From Minisyncoccota bacterium (GTDB taxonomy: Bacteria > Verrucomicrobiota > Lentisphaeria > Oligosphaerales > MVZH01), in contig JAIPIM010000217.1 in assembly GCA_021734725.1 (NCBI GenBank), forward strand, positions 1 through 6,927: a stretch of DNA of 6,927 nt. The letters are read 5' to 3'. Of this stretch, positions 1 through 6,630 are shown piece by piece. The first letter of the stretch is position 1, and the number at the start of each line of letters is the position of its first letter. A program made the translations under genes and the position numbers. The notes beneath the pieces are model-generated. The model searched no databases. It had not been told where the DNA came from and worked only from the letters and a program-made list of their open reading frames with translations.

Positions 1-1283
1 GTCCCCTGATTAGCACAGAACACACTCTCGTATTTCCCGGAGAACGAATTCCCATAGTTGTCTTCAAGCAGGCTGCTGGAACGCACTATCAGCGGTGCCT
101 GACCAAAGTAATTGAGCATTTCCACGAATTGGTGCCGGATGTCGTCAGGAAATGTGCCGGTGGCTATCTTTTCGCGTGCCGCACTGGCGTTTTCCAAAAC
201 GGTCTCCAACGTCATATCGCGCCGCCGTCTGCGCAACCACCAGCAGCCATTCTGTACCAAGTACGTGTAGAATACGTCCGAACCGATGAAGAAAGAATCG
301 TGGGGCTCGAGCTTATCGAGCCACGCCGCGTGGTCCGCCACCAGGATGGCACGCGACAGAAGCATGCCCAGCGTTTTACCGCCAATCAATCCCGTGCCGA
401 TCATGCGCTGCAGAATCTGGATAAGGTCCGCCAATGACAAATAGCGGCTTGCCAACTCAACGATCGGCTCGTCTCTGGTGATGGCCATGCGCAGCAACCT
501 GTTGCGTAAGGTGTCTACACCATCGGGCGGCGGTTCGCCTTTATCGATCTTCTCCAACACATGGCGCGCCGCCGTAAACGTGCGCGTCCATACGCCGGGA
601 CGATGAATCGTGAAGTCCAGCCAGGGGTGCGCCATTTCGGTAAGAATCTCAGAGGTGACGGCGCTGTTGCGCACCGCATGGAAACCGTCGTCATCCCAAC
701 GGTTCAGCATATACATTGTCGGAGAATGCCGTCCTTCCACCTTGAGCGGTTGCAGGTATATGCTTTCCCTATGGCGATACACGGGGATGTAGACTTGCGC
801 GGTATTCTGAATGGCATCGATGGCTACACTGGAATGATGGTTCTTCAGAAGCGCAAAATAGGCAATCGTATCAAGCTTGTAGAGATAGGGGCAAGCCAGC
901 ATGAAGAAATTACCCAGCATGCGGTCGCTGTACCAATCCACGGCCAACTCGGACAAGCAGTCAAATACATAACAGGCCCCTCGCCCGGCCTGTTCAATAA
1001 CATCGATGGCCTCCGTAATAAACCGCTCGAATCCTGCCTCGGGATGCAACCGGCAAATCTCGGCGCCGCTTCCTTCCGGCACCAATGCAGCGTGTCGCGC
1101 AAACCTGAAATAAATCAGTGGCTTGCCCTCCGCAAGCACCCGCCTGTAAAACGGTGTTACCAGCGGCACGTAATCCTCGAGTTCCGCAACTTGAAGAACT
1201 ACGTTGTCACCCGGCTTTAAGCCATGCAACAACCCGTCCAGTCCGGGAATTCCAGTGCTGAAATTAAGATCTAATGCGCTCAT
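1..1283 (-). CDS. KaiC-like (degenerate) / PEP-synthase-type ATP-grasp fusion protein, 3' end cut by window
   Basis: My own reading of the reverse strand from an ATG at 1283 to the left edge gives 427 uninterrupted codons; the C-terminus is outside the window. Residues 9-26, STGIPGLDGLLHGLKPGD, match the opening of KaiC/RadA-type RecA ATPases, and about residues 55-205 keep their layout: a PLIYFRF strand, a Walker-B-like strand GACYVFDCLSEL (102-113) and a late YIPVYRHRESIYLQPLK strand. The Walker A (GxxxxGKT) is absent, replaced by VAELEDYVP (32-40), so this half probably does not hydrolyse ATP. Residues 297-427 resemble the PEP/pyruvate-binding ATP-grasp domain of PEP synthase and PPDK: GGKTLGM (301-307, lysine 303) and VRSSSLLEDNYGNSFSGK (400-417, arginine 401). 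Any phosphohistidine and PEP-binding domains would lie to the left, so whether it is a complete dikinase or only a nucleotide-binding relative is unknown. No signal peptide; cytoplasmic. The start is supported by AAGGA seven bases upstream, but the frame stays open further upstream. Confidence 0.85.
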   Translation of the reverse strand, partial: MSALDLNFSTGIPGLDGLLHGLKPGDNVVLQVAELEDYVPLVTPFYRRVLAEGKPLIYFRFARHAALVPEGSGAEICRLHPEAGFERFITEAIDVIEQAGRGACYVFDCLSELAVDWYSDRMLGNFFMLACPYLYKLDTIAYFALLKNHHSSVAIDAIQNTAQVYIPVYRHRESIYLQPLKVEGRHSPTMYMLNRWDDDGFHAVRNSAVTSEILTEMAHPWLDFTIHRPGVWTRTFTAARHVLEKIDKGEPPPDGVDTLRNRLLRMAITRDEPIVELASRYLSLADLIQILQRMIGTGLIGGKTLGMLLSRAILVADHAAWLDKLEPHDSFFIGSDVFYTYLVQNGCWWLRRRRRDMTLETVLENASAAREKIATGTFPDDIRHQFVEMLNYFGQAPLIVRSSSLLEDNYGNSFSGKYESVFCANQG

Positions 1284-1290
1284 ACCAAAA

Positions 1291-1296
1291 TCCTTC
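1291..1296 (-). promoter_or_regulatory. Ribosome binding site for the KaiC-like/PPDK gene
   Basis: Read on the minus strand, GAAGGA lies seven bases before the ATG at 1283-1281. It favours this start over the in-frame GTG codons at 1397 and 1427, neither of which has an equally good purine-rich site. Confidence 0.5.
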
Positions 1297-1395
1297 AAAA
1301 GCGTTAGCTCCGGGGAAACATCACCATACTCCGCCAGGCTGTCCAGCGCAACCGCGCATTTCAGGCACAATACTCCGGTGTTACGCGCATTTCCC

Positions 1396-1416
1396 ACTAT
1401 AGTACTGTCCCGACAG
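1396..1416. promoter_or_regulatory. Possible operator: adjacent palindromes in the divergent gap
   Basis: ACTATAGT (1396-1403) is a perfect 8-bp palindrome that also resembles a -10 box. Directly after it, CTGTC and GACAG (1405-1416) form 5-bp arms around two bases. This lies between the divergent KaiC-like/PPDK and GH-D genes, where a shared regulator could bind. No good -35 hexamer is visible at the right spacing on either strand, and arms this short can occur by chance. Confidence 0.2.
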
Positions 1417-1442
1417 ACAATGAACACTTCAGTATTCACCAC

Positions 1443-1446
1443 GGAG
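1443..1446 (+). promoter_or_regulatory. Ribosome binding site deciding the GH-D enzyme start
   Basis: GGAG lies nine bases before the ATG at 1456. The in-frame ATG at 1420 has no such site, and the open frame reaching back to 1204 lies antisense to the neighbouring gene, so 1456 is the preferred start. Confidence 0.65.
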
Positions 1447-1455
1447 AACAACTCT

Positions 1456-3498
1456 ATGGAATATTCTATCGCGGGACGACATTCGATCGTCTCCTGGCAA
1501 CAGGGGACCCTCCACTTCCAGCGGAACGACGGTACACTCGGCTGGCAACAGCTTGCGTTTCACCTGAGGGTCGATGGACGGCTGTTTGACAGCCGCCGCC
1601 ATGAGTGGCACGGACTGCCGTCAACATCGGACCGCCTGGTGCTTGTAAGCCGCCCCGCTGACCTGCCGCTCGAAGTGACTGTTAGCCTGACGCTGGACGC
1701 CGCCGCGGACCGCCTCATGCTCCGTTGCCGATATCGCAACCGGACCTCGCGTACACTACGAATCTCGGACATTTACGAAGGCGATGGCACGCTGCTGTGC
1801 CCCAATGGCCGCGCCTTCCATGTCGAAAACATCAAACGCATGTTCGGCGATGCCGCGAAACGACCCGTGCCGAAAGACCGTCGCCTGGCCTGGGGCACCG
1901 TTCTCTGCGGGCAAGACTATTGGGCGCAACTCGGCCCCGAACTTGTTTACGGCCGATCTGAAGACCAGCCCTACCCCGCACTCTTCCTCGCGTCCCCCTC
2001 ACGGAACGGTGGAGTTGTGGACGCCCAATTTTCCCAAGATCGCTGGTACCGAGAAGTCTCCGTCACAGGTACGGAGAACACCACGACATTCAACTATCGC
2101 GCAGCCATGACAACACGCGGTGTCTCTTCAGTAAAGATACCTCCCAACACCGCCATCGATGGCGAAATGACATGGTTCCAGCTCACGCCACATACGGATT
2201 TGACGCGGGCCTTTGCGCCGTACAACGAAGCATTGCTTTCGCACTATGACTTCCGTGCAGTGAATTCACCCAACCGCAATGAGTATATCTGGGGATCATG
2301 GAATCTGGGTATCTGGAAAGACGTTTCGGACGACTTGGTTGTCGAGAACGCCCGTATCATCAAGGAACACTTCCCGCGTGTTCGCTGGGTACAAATCGAC
2401 GATGGCTGGAGCGCTCTCCCTACGGCCGCGGTAGCCGCTCCACTTCGCAACGGCGCAGACCATGAAAAGTTTCCGCGAGGATTAGCCGCTGTAGCCGCCG
2501 ACGTGAAGGACATAGGCTTACGTCCCGCCCTCTGGTGCGGAATGACGCTGCCGAAAGACAATCCGCTGTTCTTTGAACACCCCGAGTGGTTACTGCAAAA
2601 CGAAGACGGCTCCCCTCATACCACCTGGAAGTGCGTCCTCGATGTCTCCCGGGAGGACGTGCGCGAGTTTCTGACTCGAACCTACCGCCGCATCATCCGG
2701 GACTGGGGATTTGAAGGTATTAAACTGGATTTCTGGAGCTACGGCTTCGAGGATCATGGGATGGTTTACCAAAACGATGACCATACATCCCTCGAACTGC
2801 GGAACTGGTGGCTGAAAACACTGCGCGATCTACTACCGGAAGACGGCTATCTGCAACCCGGTTGCAACGTCTGCTCAATCTCACCCTTCGTGGCACGATG
2901 GGTCGATAACATTCGCTACGGAGTCGATGTGGGCGAAGGCGATGACTGGCAGGCGGCAATGGACTCCGCCACCTGGCTGGCCGCCTTTTCCCTGTGCGAA
3001 CCCTCGCGGATGTGGCTGCCGAATTCGGATGCGATCGGTTCCATGAAACGCATGGATCCGGCACGACGGCGCTCCTGGCTGTCATTCTGCGCGGTTACCG
3101 GATCCGCACTCGAACTCGGAGCGGACTTGCGGAAAGAAGAACCGGCTGACTGGGTGGACGCACAACGCATTCTTGCGGGACTGCAGCCAAACCACGCGTT
3201 CAAGCCACTCGACTTCGGTGCTCCAGACGGCCCAAATCCACCCACTTTATGGTTCTCAAAGGGTGGAGTCCATGACGGGAACGACGCCTCTTATGCAGGC
3301 ATGTTCTGCGCCTTTAATTGGAATGGAGACGGGGCCAGCCAAACACGTGTGCCCTTCACCGAACTCGGCTTATCGGATACAACGTACCGAGTTGTGAATT
3401 TCTGGACTGAGGAAGAATCCGTGCGTACCGACACCATTGAAATCCCGCGCGTTGAATCGCACGATGTCTATGCCGTACAACTCTTCGCCGTAGAGTAA
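1456..3498 (+). CDS. Clan GH-D glycoside hydrolase, alpha-galactosidase-like (GH36/GH27 type)
   Basis: A 680-residue protein without signal peptide or membrane segment, so probably cytoplasmic. It is predicted to be a retaining glycosidase releasing terminal alpha-galactose or a related alpha-sugar from imported oligosaccharides. Residues 1-265 are mostly beta-strand and fit the N-terminal beta-sandwich of GH36. The TIM barrel follows at about 275-580: WGSWNLG (279-285), WVQIDDGW (311-318), RPALWCG (356-362) and GIKLDFW (421-427), where aspartate 425 sits at the nucleophile position. RYGVDVGEGDDW (487-498) places aspartate 491 in the R-x-x-x-D pattern of the clan acid/base. About 590-680 is a C-terminal beta domain ending in VYAVQLFAVE. 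The size is ordinary for GH36. The gene is convergent with the exported DUF4838 gene and divergent from the KaiC-like/PPDK gene, so it is probably transcribed alone. Substrate specificity is inferred from the family only; another alpha-glycoside is possible. Confidence 0.88.
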   Translation: MEYSIAGRHSIVSWQQGTLHFQRNDGTLGWQQLAFHLRVDGRLFDSRRHEWHGLPSTSDRLVLVSRPADLPLEVTVSLTLDAAADRLMLRCRYRNRTSRTLRISDIYEGDGTLLCPNGRAFHVENIKRMFGDAAKRPVPKDRRLAWGTVLCGQDYWAQLGPELVYGRSEDQPYPALFLASPSRNGGVVDAQFSQDRWYREVSVTGTENTTTFNYRAAMTTRGVSSVKIPPNTAIDGEMTWFQLTPHTDLTRAFAPYNEALLSHYDFRAVNSPNRNEYIWGSWNLGIWKDVSDDLVVENARIIKEHFPRVRWVQIDDGWSALPTAAVAAPLRNGADHEKFPRGLAAVAADVKDIGLRPALWCGMTLPKDNPLFFEHPEWLLQNEDGSPHTTWKCVLDVSREDVREFLTRTYRRIIRDWGFEGIKLDFWSYGFEDHGMVYQNDDHTSLELRNWWLKTLRDLLPEDGYLQPGCNVCSISPFVARWVDNIRYGVDVGEGDDWQAAMDSATWLAAFSLCEPSRMWLPNSDAIGSMKRMDPARRRSWLSFCAVTGSALELGADLRKEEPADWVDAQRILAGLQPNHAFKPLDFGAPDGPNPPTLWFSKGGVHDGNDASYAGMFCAFNWNGDGASQTRVPFTELGLSDTTYRVVNFWTEEESVRTDTIEIPRVESHDVYAVQLFAVE

Positions 3499-3502
3499 CA
3501 CC

Positions 3503-3509
3503 CTACCTA
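3503..3509 (+). repeat. Left 7-bp direct repeat (putative target-site duplication)
   Basis: CTACCTA, repeated exactly at 3788-3794 on the other side of the foldback element. Part of the match (TA next to GACC) merges with the inverted-repeat ends, so the true duplication could be a few bases shorter. Confidence 0.55.
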
Positions 3510-3510
3510 G

Positions 3511-3540
3511 ACCCTATGCGAAAAGGTATCGCACCCATGT
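3511..3540 (+). repeat. Left terminal inverted repeat of foldback element
   Basis: Thirty bases beginning ACCCTATGCGAAAAGG that match the reverse complement of 3758-3787 at 27 positions. Pairing continues outward through TAG (3508-3510) against CTA (3788-3790), giving 30 of 33. The mismatches are single bases spread along the arm. Confidence 0.8.
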
Positions 3541-3564
3541 TCGTGCCTATTTCGGATGAGATTT

Positions 3565-3620
3565 CGCTTTTTTGGCGGGAATTGCCAGCCGAAGTGCTAA
3601 CAGTTCCCGCCAAAAAAGCG
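3565..3620. repeat. Internal hairpin A of foldback element
   Basis: Arms 3565-3589 and 3596-3620 pair over 25 positions around a six-base loop. The outer 17 pairs, starting CGCTTTTTTGGCGGGAA, are perfect; one G-T wobble and two mismatches lie near the loop. It could act as a strong transcriptional barrier for either convergent gene, but no T-run follows the stem on either strand, so it is not a canonical intrinsic terminator. Confidence 0.75.
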
Positions 3621-3670
3621 GAAGATCGCCGAGAGAGACACGAACCCCGCGGGTTGGGGCGGCGGCAGCC

Positions 3671-3740
3671 CCTCTCTGGCTTTTCTGTCGCAAGTCATTA
3701 CCGCTGAGGGTAGTGCCTGGCGACACAAAAGCCGGAGAGG
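3671..3740. repeat. Internal hairpin B of foldback element
   Basis: Arms 3671-3695 and 3716-3740 pair at 21 of 25 positions around a 20-base loop (CCTCTC-GGCTTTT-TGTCGC on the left, complementary on the right). Weaker pairing continues outward, with GTTGGG near 3653 facing CCCAAC at 3754-3759, up to the right terminal arm. The transcript of the whole element could therefore form a branched structure: outer stem, hairpin A, hairpin B. Confidence 0.7.
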
Positions 3741-3757
3741 AGCCACCGGCGCTCCCA

Positions 3758-3787
3758 ACATGGGCGCGAGACCTTTTCGCATGGGGT
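3758..3787 (-). repeat. Right terminal inverted repeat of foldback element
   Basis: Inverted partner of 3511-3540, ending in CCTTTTCGCATGGGGT on the plus strand. The near-identical arms explain why short open frames on both strands begin with the same MRKG-x-APM residues; these are repeat artefacts and not genes. Confidence 0.8.
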
Positions 3788-3794
3788 CTACCTA
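3788..3794 (+). repeat. Right 7-bp direct repeat (putative target-site duplication)
   Basis: CTACCTA, an exact copy of 3503-3509, directly outside the right terminal inverted repeat. Confidence 0.55.
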
Positions 3795-3801
3795 TGCCGA
3801 A

Positions 3802-6372
3802 TCATTCCGCCAGGGTGATGGCACCGGCGCGGTCGACTTCCTTCACGGTCATGTAGCTGACCCAGCTCTCGATGCCGAACTTCGGACCGAACGGCTTGTT
3901 TAGCGCGGGCCCCCGGACACGGATCAGGTTACCGTAAATTGTATCCCCGGGCTTGACCGGCTTGTCAAGCATTTGATCCAGAGGAAACGCCAAACGCAGA
4001 ATCCAGGCGGTGCCTGAGGTATCGCTTGCCGCTTTCAACCCAAACGCAGGGTCAGTATACTCTTCGGCGGAAACCCCTTGCCGCCAGTTGTCCTCACAAT
4101 ACGAAATACCTTTTTTTAAGGCGGTTGGACCAACAAGATATTGACGGAACGGTTGCGCCCTCTGGCGGGCAAACATAATTTCCCAATCATCGTAACAGGA
4201 TATCTGGGGCGAAACAGTCAGCTTCTCAGGATCGCAATGATCGACCAGCTCAATGTACAAATACTCGCCATCATGGCACACCCGCCCGTCGACTTTGAAA
4301 GGGACCGGGGTTTCTGATCCGCGGTCGTACATTTTGTCGACGAAAACCGCCGCCTCGTTCCATTCCACCTTCTCGGGGTCACCGTTCGCCGACGGTACGC
4401 GCGTGGCGGTAACCTCCGGGATGGGCGCCGACATACGCTCCCGGTAGCTCTCGTGTCCGGCCTTCATGTATTGATAGACCCCTTGATCCCAAAGCGCCAC
4501 TCGGGCCTTCTGCTCCGGAGTAACGGCGGCTGCACGCGCCTCAGCCATGTACTCCCGGAGTTTCGCCATGACATCGGGAGTGCCGAGATAGTCCCAGGCA
4601 ATACGAACGTTCTGGTGGCCACTGTACGCTTTGTCCCCCTGCCGAGGATAGCATTCGGCATCGCAATACCGTTGCTCCACCAACGCATAGAAGTTGCGAA
4701 TGGCATTGCCGGCGGGGCCATAGAACGTGGAAAAATAATCATCCAGCAGCTTATCCACATCCGCATCGGGCGTATCCATGAAACGGTAGCACAGGTAATT
4801 GGCGACTTCCCCGTTGAACCCGCAGTGAAAGATTCCGTTGATACCGTAATCCTCAAACGTTTTGAACTGCTTATCCAGGGCATGCGCGAAAAACCCCGGG
4901 AAGGCATAGAACTTTCCGTTGTTCGCAATCTCCAGAGGGAACGTATTGTACAACCACAGGCTCATGGCCACATCCTCGTTTTCGTGCCACTTCTTCAGCA
5001 GTTCCATTTGCCGATCCAATGCGGGCGAGTACGGCATGCGGTTAGCGGAAATGCAGAAATAAACAATCACATTGTCTTCGAGCTTCACGTCACGAGGGAG
5101 CCCTTCATGCGTCATGTATGCCAGCGTCGTGATTTTCTTATCGGGGTGCGATTCCTCGATTTCCCGCGCGATGCGGTTCACAAACCGAAACCAGTAGGTG
5201 CTGTGTTGTTCAGCACGGGGCCGGTCCAGTTCATACTGGGAACGGCAGTTTTCGCATTTGCAGAAGGCGGGATTATCCATTGGTTCCAAGGCAAAGTAAT
5301 TCTTCCCCCACTTGTACCCGGGGCTGCCGATACCGCGCAAGCGTTTCTGGTAACCACCATGGTCGAAGTAATCGCGAATATCGCTGACCAGTTGGTGTAT
5401 GAATCCCTCATCGGTATAGCACATCTGCGGGGGTTCCTCGCCTTCGTAGCCTTTGGCAAAGTATTCCGGGTGGTAACTCTCGAAATTGGGATCGGACCGG
5501 TCCCAGAAGCGTTGATAATAGTCGTAGAACGAATGGTTGCACGGTGCCATTTCGCCCCCGGCCTTGTGACGCAACATAAAAAGCCGGTTCTGTGCACGCA
5601 CTAATTGATTGCGAACATTCGCCGATTCATGGGCGCCATAGATCCTGGGGTACCCCATTTCCATGTATTTTTCACCCTGCGGGGTACCTTGACGCCAGAG
5701 ACCGCCGCCCCACTGAATGCGTTCGGCAAGGTGCGTGGCGGCAAGACCGCCGCGATACCACATGAACGGTTTGCGTCGAACTTCATCACCGGTAACCTCT
5801 AACGTCTGTACCGAGGGACACACAGTACCGGTATCCGTCGGGTTGAACCAGCGAACCCCGCAATAGTCGCGCAGGAAATCGTAGACCGCATACAGTGTGC
5901 CCTGCTCGTCCCACACACTGGGCCACGTCCGGGCTGCACCGGTATCCGCTATAAAATCCATAGTGGGCACACCCGGTTTGACTTTGTCGCGCCCCATGAG
6001 TACGATCGTGTCCGGTGTAAATCGGATGAGATACTCCTGGCTCTCGAAATCGTCGTTCGCAAGCCCCAGCGCATGAGTTGCGGAGCTGTCGCCAACGAGA
6101 ATTGGGGTTCCTACTGCGTCGTCACGATCGTCGACAATCGGCAACTCGACACCACTGATCTCTGCCACATGATTCCGCAATTCCAAGGCCGCAAAGCGCG
6201 CCACGCGACTGGCCTCGGGCGCAATGACAATGCTCGCTTCCGGCTGACCGGCCCGCGTCAATTGAAGAGTGTGCTGTGCCGCCATCGATAGACCCCCAAA
6301 GTGCGTAACTGCCACAACGGCCAGAAACCGTCGAATATGTCGATGTATTATTTGCAATGCCGTCATTTCCAT
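3802..6372 (-). CDS. Exported DUF4838 protein with GH67-like N-terminal and CBM9-like C-terminal regions
   Basis: An 856-residue protein. Residues 1-32 look like a signal peptide: positive RHIRR, a hydrophobic FLAVVAVTHFGGL stretch and probable cleavage after SMA. About 35-200 resemble the N-terminal domain of alpha-glucuronidases (GH67): a conserved SRVARFAALELRNHVAEISG helix (55-74), ILVGDSS (91-97) and GTLYAVYDFLRDYCGVRWF (158-176). About 200-600 is a DUF4838 TIM-barrel-like core, including the family-typical cysteine cluster FCKCENC (370-376, cysteines 371, 373 and 376, possibly metal-binding) and MSLWLYNTFPL (470-480). About 660-850 fits a CBM9-like sugar-binding beta-sandwich (DGEYLYIELVDH at 701-712, DDWEIMF at 728-734). 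It probably acts on or binds polysaccharide in the periplasm or at the surface; the reaction of DUF4838 proteins is not established to my knowledge. ATG 6372 is used; ATG 6366 is equally possible, and neither has a Shine-Dalgarno site. Confidence 0.88.
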   Translation of the reverse strand: MEMTALQIIHRHIRRFLAVVAVTHFGGLSMAAQHTLQLTRAGQPEASIVIAPEASRVARFAALELRNHVAEISGVELPIVDDRDDAVGTPILVGDSSATHALGLANDDFESQEYLIRFTPDTIVLMGRDKVKPGVPTMDFIADTGAARTWPSVWDEQGTLYAVYDFLRDYCGVRWFNPTDTGTVCPSVQTLEVTGDEVRRKPFMWYRGGLAATHLAERIQWGGGLWRQGTPQGEKYMEMGYPRIYGAHESANVRNQLVRAQNRLFMLRHKAGGEMAPCNHSFYDYYQRFWDRSDPNFESYHPEYFAKGYEGEEPPQMCYTDEGFIHQLVSDIRDYFDHGGYQKRLRGIGSPGYKWGKNYFALEPMDNPAFCKCENCRSQYELDRPRAEQHSTYWFRFVNRIAREIEESHPDKKITTLAYMTHEGLPRDVKLEDNVIVYFCISANRMPYSPALDRQMELLKKWHENEDVAMSLWLYNTFPLEIANNGKFYAFPGFFAHALDKQFKTFEDYGINGIFHCGFNGEVANYLCYRFMDTPDADVDKLLDDYFSTFYGPAGNAIRNFYALVEQRYCDAECYPRQGDKAYSGHQNVRIAWDYLGTPDVMAKLREYMAEARAAAVTPEQKARVALWDQGVYQYMKAGHESYRERMSAPIPEVTATRVPSANGDPEKVEWNEAAVFVDKMYDRGSETPVPFKVDGRVCHDGEYLYIELVDHCDPEKLTVSPQISCYDDWEIMFARQRAQPFRQYLVGPTALKKGISYCEDNWRQGVSAEEYTDPAFGLKAASDTSGTAWILRLAFPLDQMLDKPVKPGDTIYGNLIRVRGPALNKPFGPKFGIESWVSYMTVKEVDRAGAITLAE

Positions 6373-6383
6373 AGACTATGAAA

Positions 6384-6408
6384 CTTGAGTCTACTCTAAA
6401 AACTCAAG
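6384..6408. promoter_or_regulatory. Operator-like inverted repeat before the DUF4838 gene
   Basis: CTTGAGT (6384-6390) and ACTCAAG (6402-6408) are exact 7-bp inverted half-sites with centres 18 bases apart, starting 12 bases upstream of the DUF4838 start. The position and spacing suit a dimeric repressor overlapping the promoter, for instance a sugar-responsive one. It could equally form a small hairpin in the 5' leader of the mRNA. Confidence 0.35.
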
Positions 6409-6423
6409 CTGTCCTTAATCCAA
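6395..6423 (-). promoter_or_regulatory. Weak sigma70-like promoter candidate for the DUF4838 gene
   Basis: On the minus strand, TTGGAT (6423-6418) and TTTAGA (6400-6395) are separated by exactly 17 bases, about 22 bases ahead of the start codon. Each box matches the consensus at only three of six positions, so the support comes mainly from the spacing and location. Confidence 0.2.
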
Positions 6424-6528
6424 GGTTTCGGGAATAAACTCTCAACCAGTTGCAGGACTGGTATTTGCGTTTTCTGAAACCTGAACACTGAAACCTACGA
6501 CGTCTGTAGGCATATTATGCGTTGTTTC

Positions 6529-6551
6529 CGCCAAAACCGTACTTTTTGGCG
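6529..6551. repeat. Short inverted repeat CGCCAAAA / TTTTGGCG
   Basis: Perfect 8-bp arms at 6529-6536 and 6544-6551 around a seven-base loop. It could form a hairpin in the transcript of either strand. The arms share the core of hairpin A in the foldback element at 3565-3620, so it may be a decayed relative or coincidental. Confidence 0.45.
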
Positions 6552-6597
6552 TGGACTCAAACGTAAAGGCTGAACCCCGACAATTCCACGCGCCCCC

Positions 6598-6630
6598 GCG
6601 TGACCCGTCCGTGATTGAGGGGTGTCACGC
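6598..6630 (-). terminator. Possible transcription-stop hairpin after the PEP-CTERM gene
   Basis: On the minus strand GCGTGA pairs with TCACGC, and after a two-base bulge CCC pairs with GGG. It lies about 59 bases beyond the PEP-CTERM stop codon. No T-run follows (the next bases are G-rich), so it would be a weak or factor-assisted terminator, or only an RNA-stabilising hairpin. Confidence 0.3.

Larger units (their letters stand above)
3503..3794. mobile_element. MITE-like foldback element between convergent genes
   Basis: The element starts four bases after the GH-D stop codon and ends seven bases before the DUF4838 stop codon, so it fills nearly the whole gap. The outer arms 3511-3540 and 3758-3787 are inverted repeats matching at 27 of 30 positions. 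CTACCTA occurs exactly at both borders (3503-3509 and 3788-3794), as expected for a 7-bp target-site duplication. The body of about 278 bp carries two more foldbacks and no convincing gene, so it would need a transposase supplied in trans. It could instead be a REP/ERIC-like extragenic repeat or a bulky bidirectional terminator. The structure is directly visible; mobility is inferred. Confidence 0.6.

Noticed and set aside
561..1220. Plus-strand open frame of 219 codons
   Set aside because: It is antisense to the KaiC-like/PPDK gene, whose reverse-strand translation shows clear family motifs; the plus-strand product has no recognisable pattern.
1204..1455. N-terminal extension of the GH-D enzyme to 1204
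   Set aside because: The extension overlaps the start of the neighbouring divergent gene, has low-complexity unfamiliar sequence, and a GGAG site points to the ATG at 1456.
3565..3620. Canonical intrinsic terminator for the GH-D gene
   Set aside because: The stem is strong, but no T-run follows it; the T and A runs are inside the stem. It is listed as a hairpin of the element instead.
3516..3856. Short open frames on both strands inside the foldback element
   Set aside because: They begin alike (MRKG-x-APM) only because the terminal arms are inverted repeats; none looks like a protein family.
4453..5604. Plus-strand open frame of 383 codons
   Set aside because: It lies wholly antisense to the DUF4838 gene, which has coherent domains from signal peptide to C-terminus; this is a codon-bias shadow.
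6494..6510. CCTAC-GTAGG inverted repeat around GACGTC
   Set aside because: Only 5-bp arms with an off-centre core; expected by chance in a gap of this length, so not listed as a separate site.
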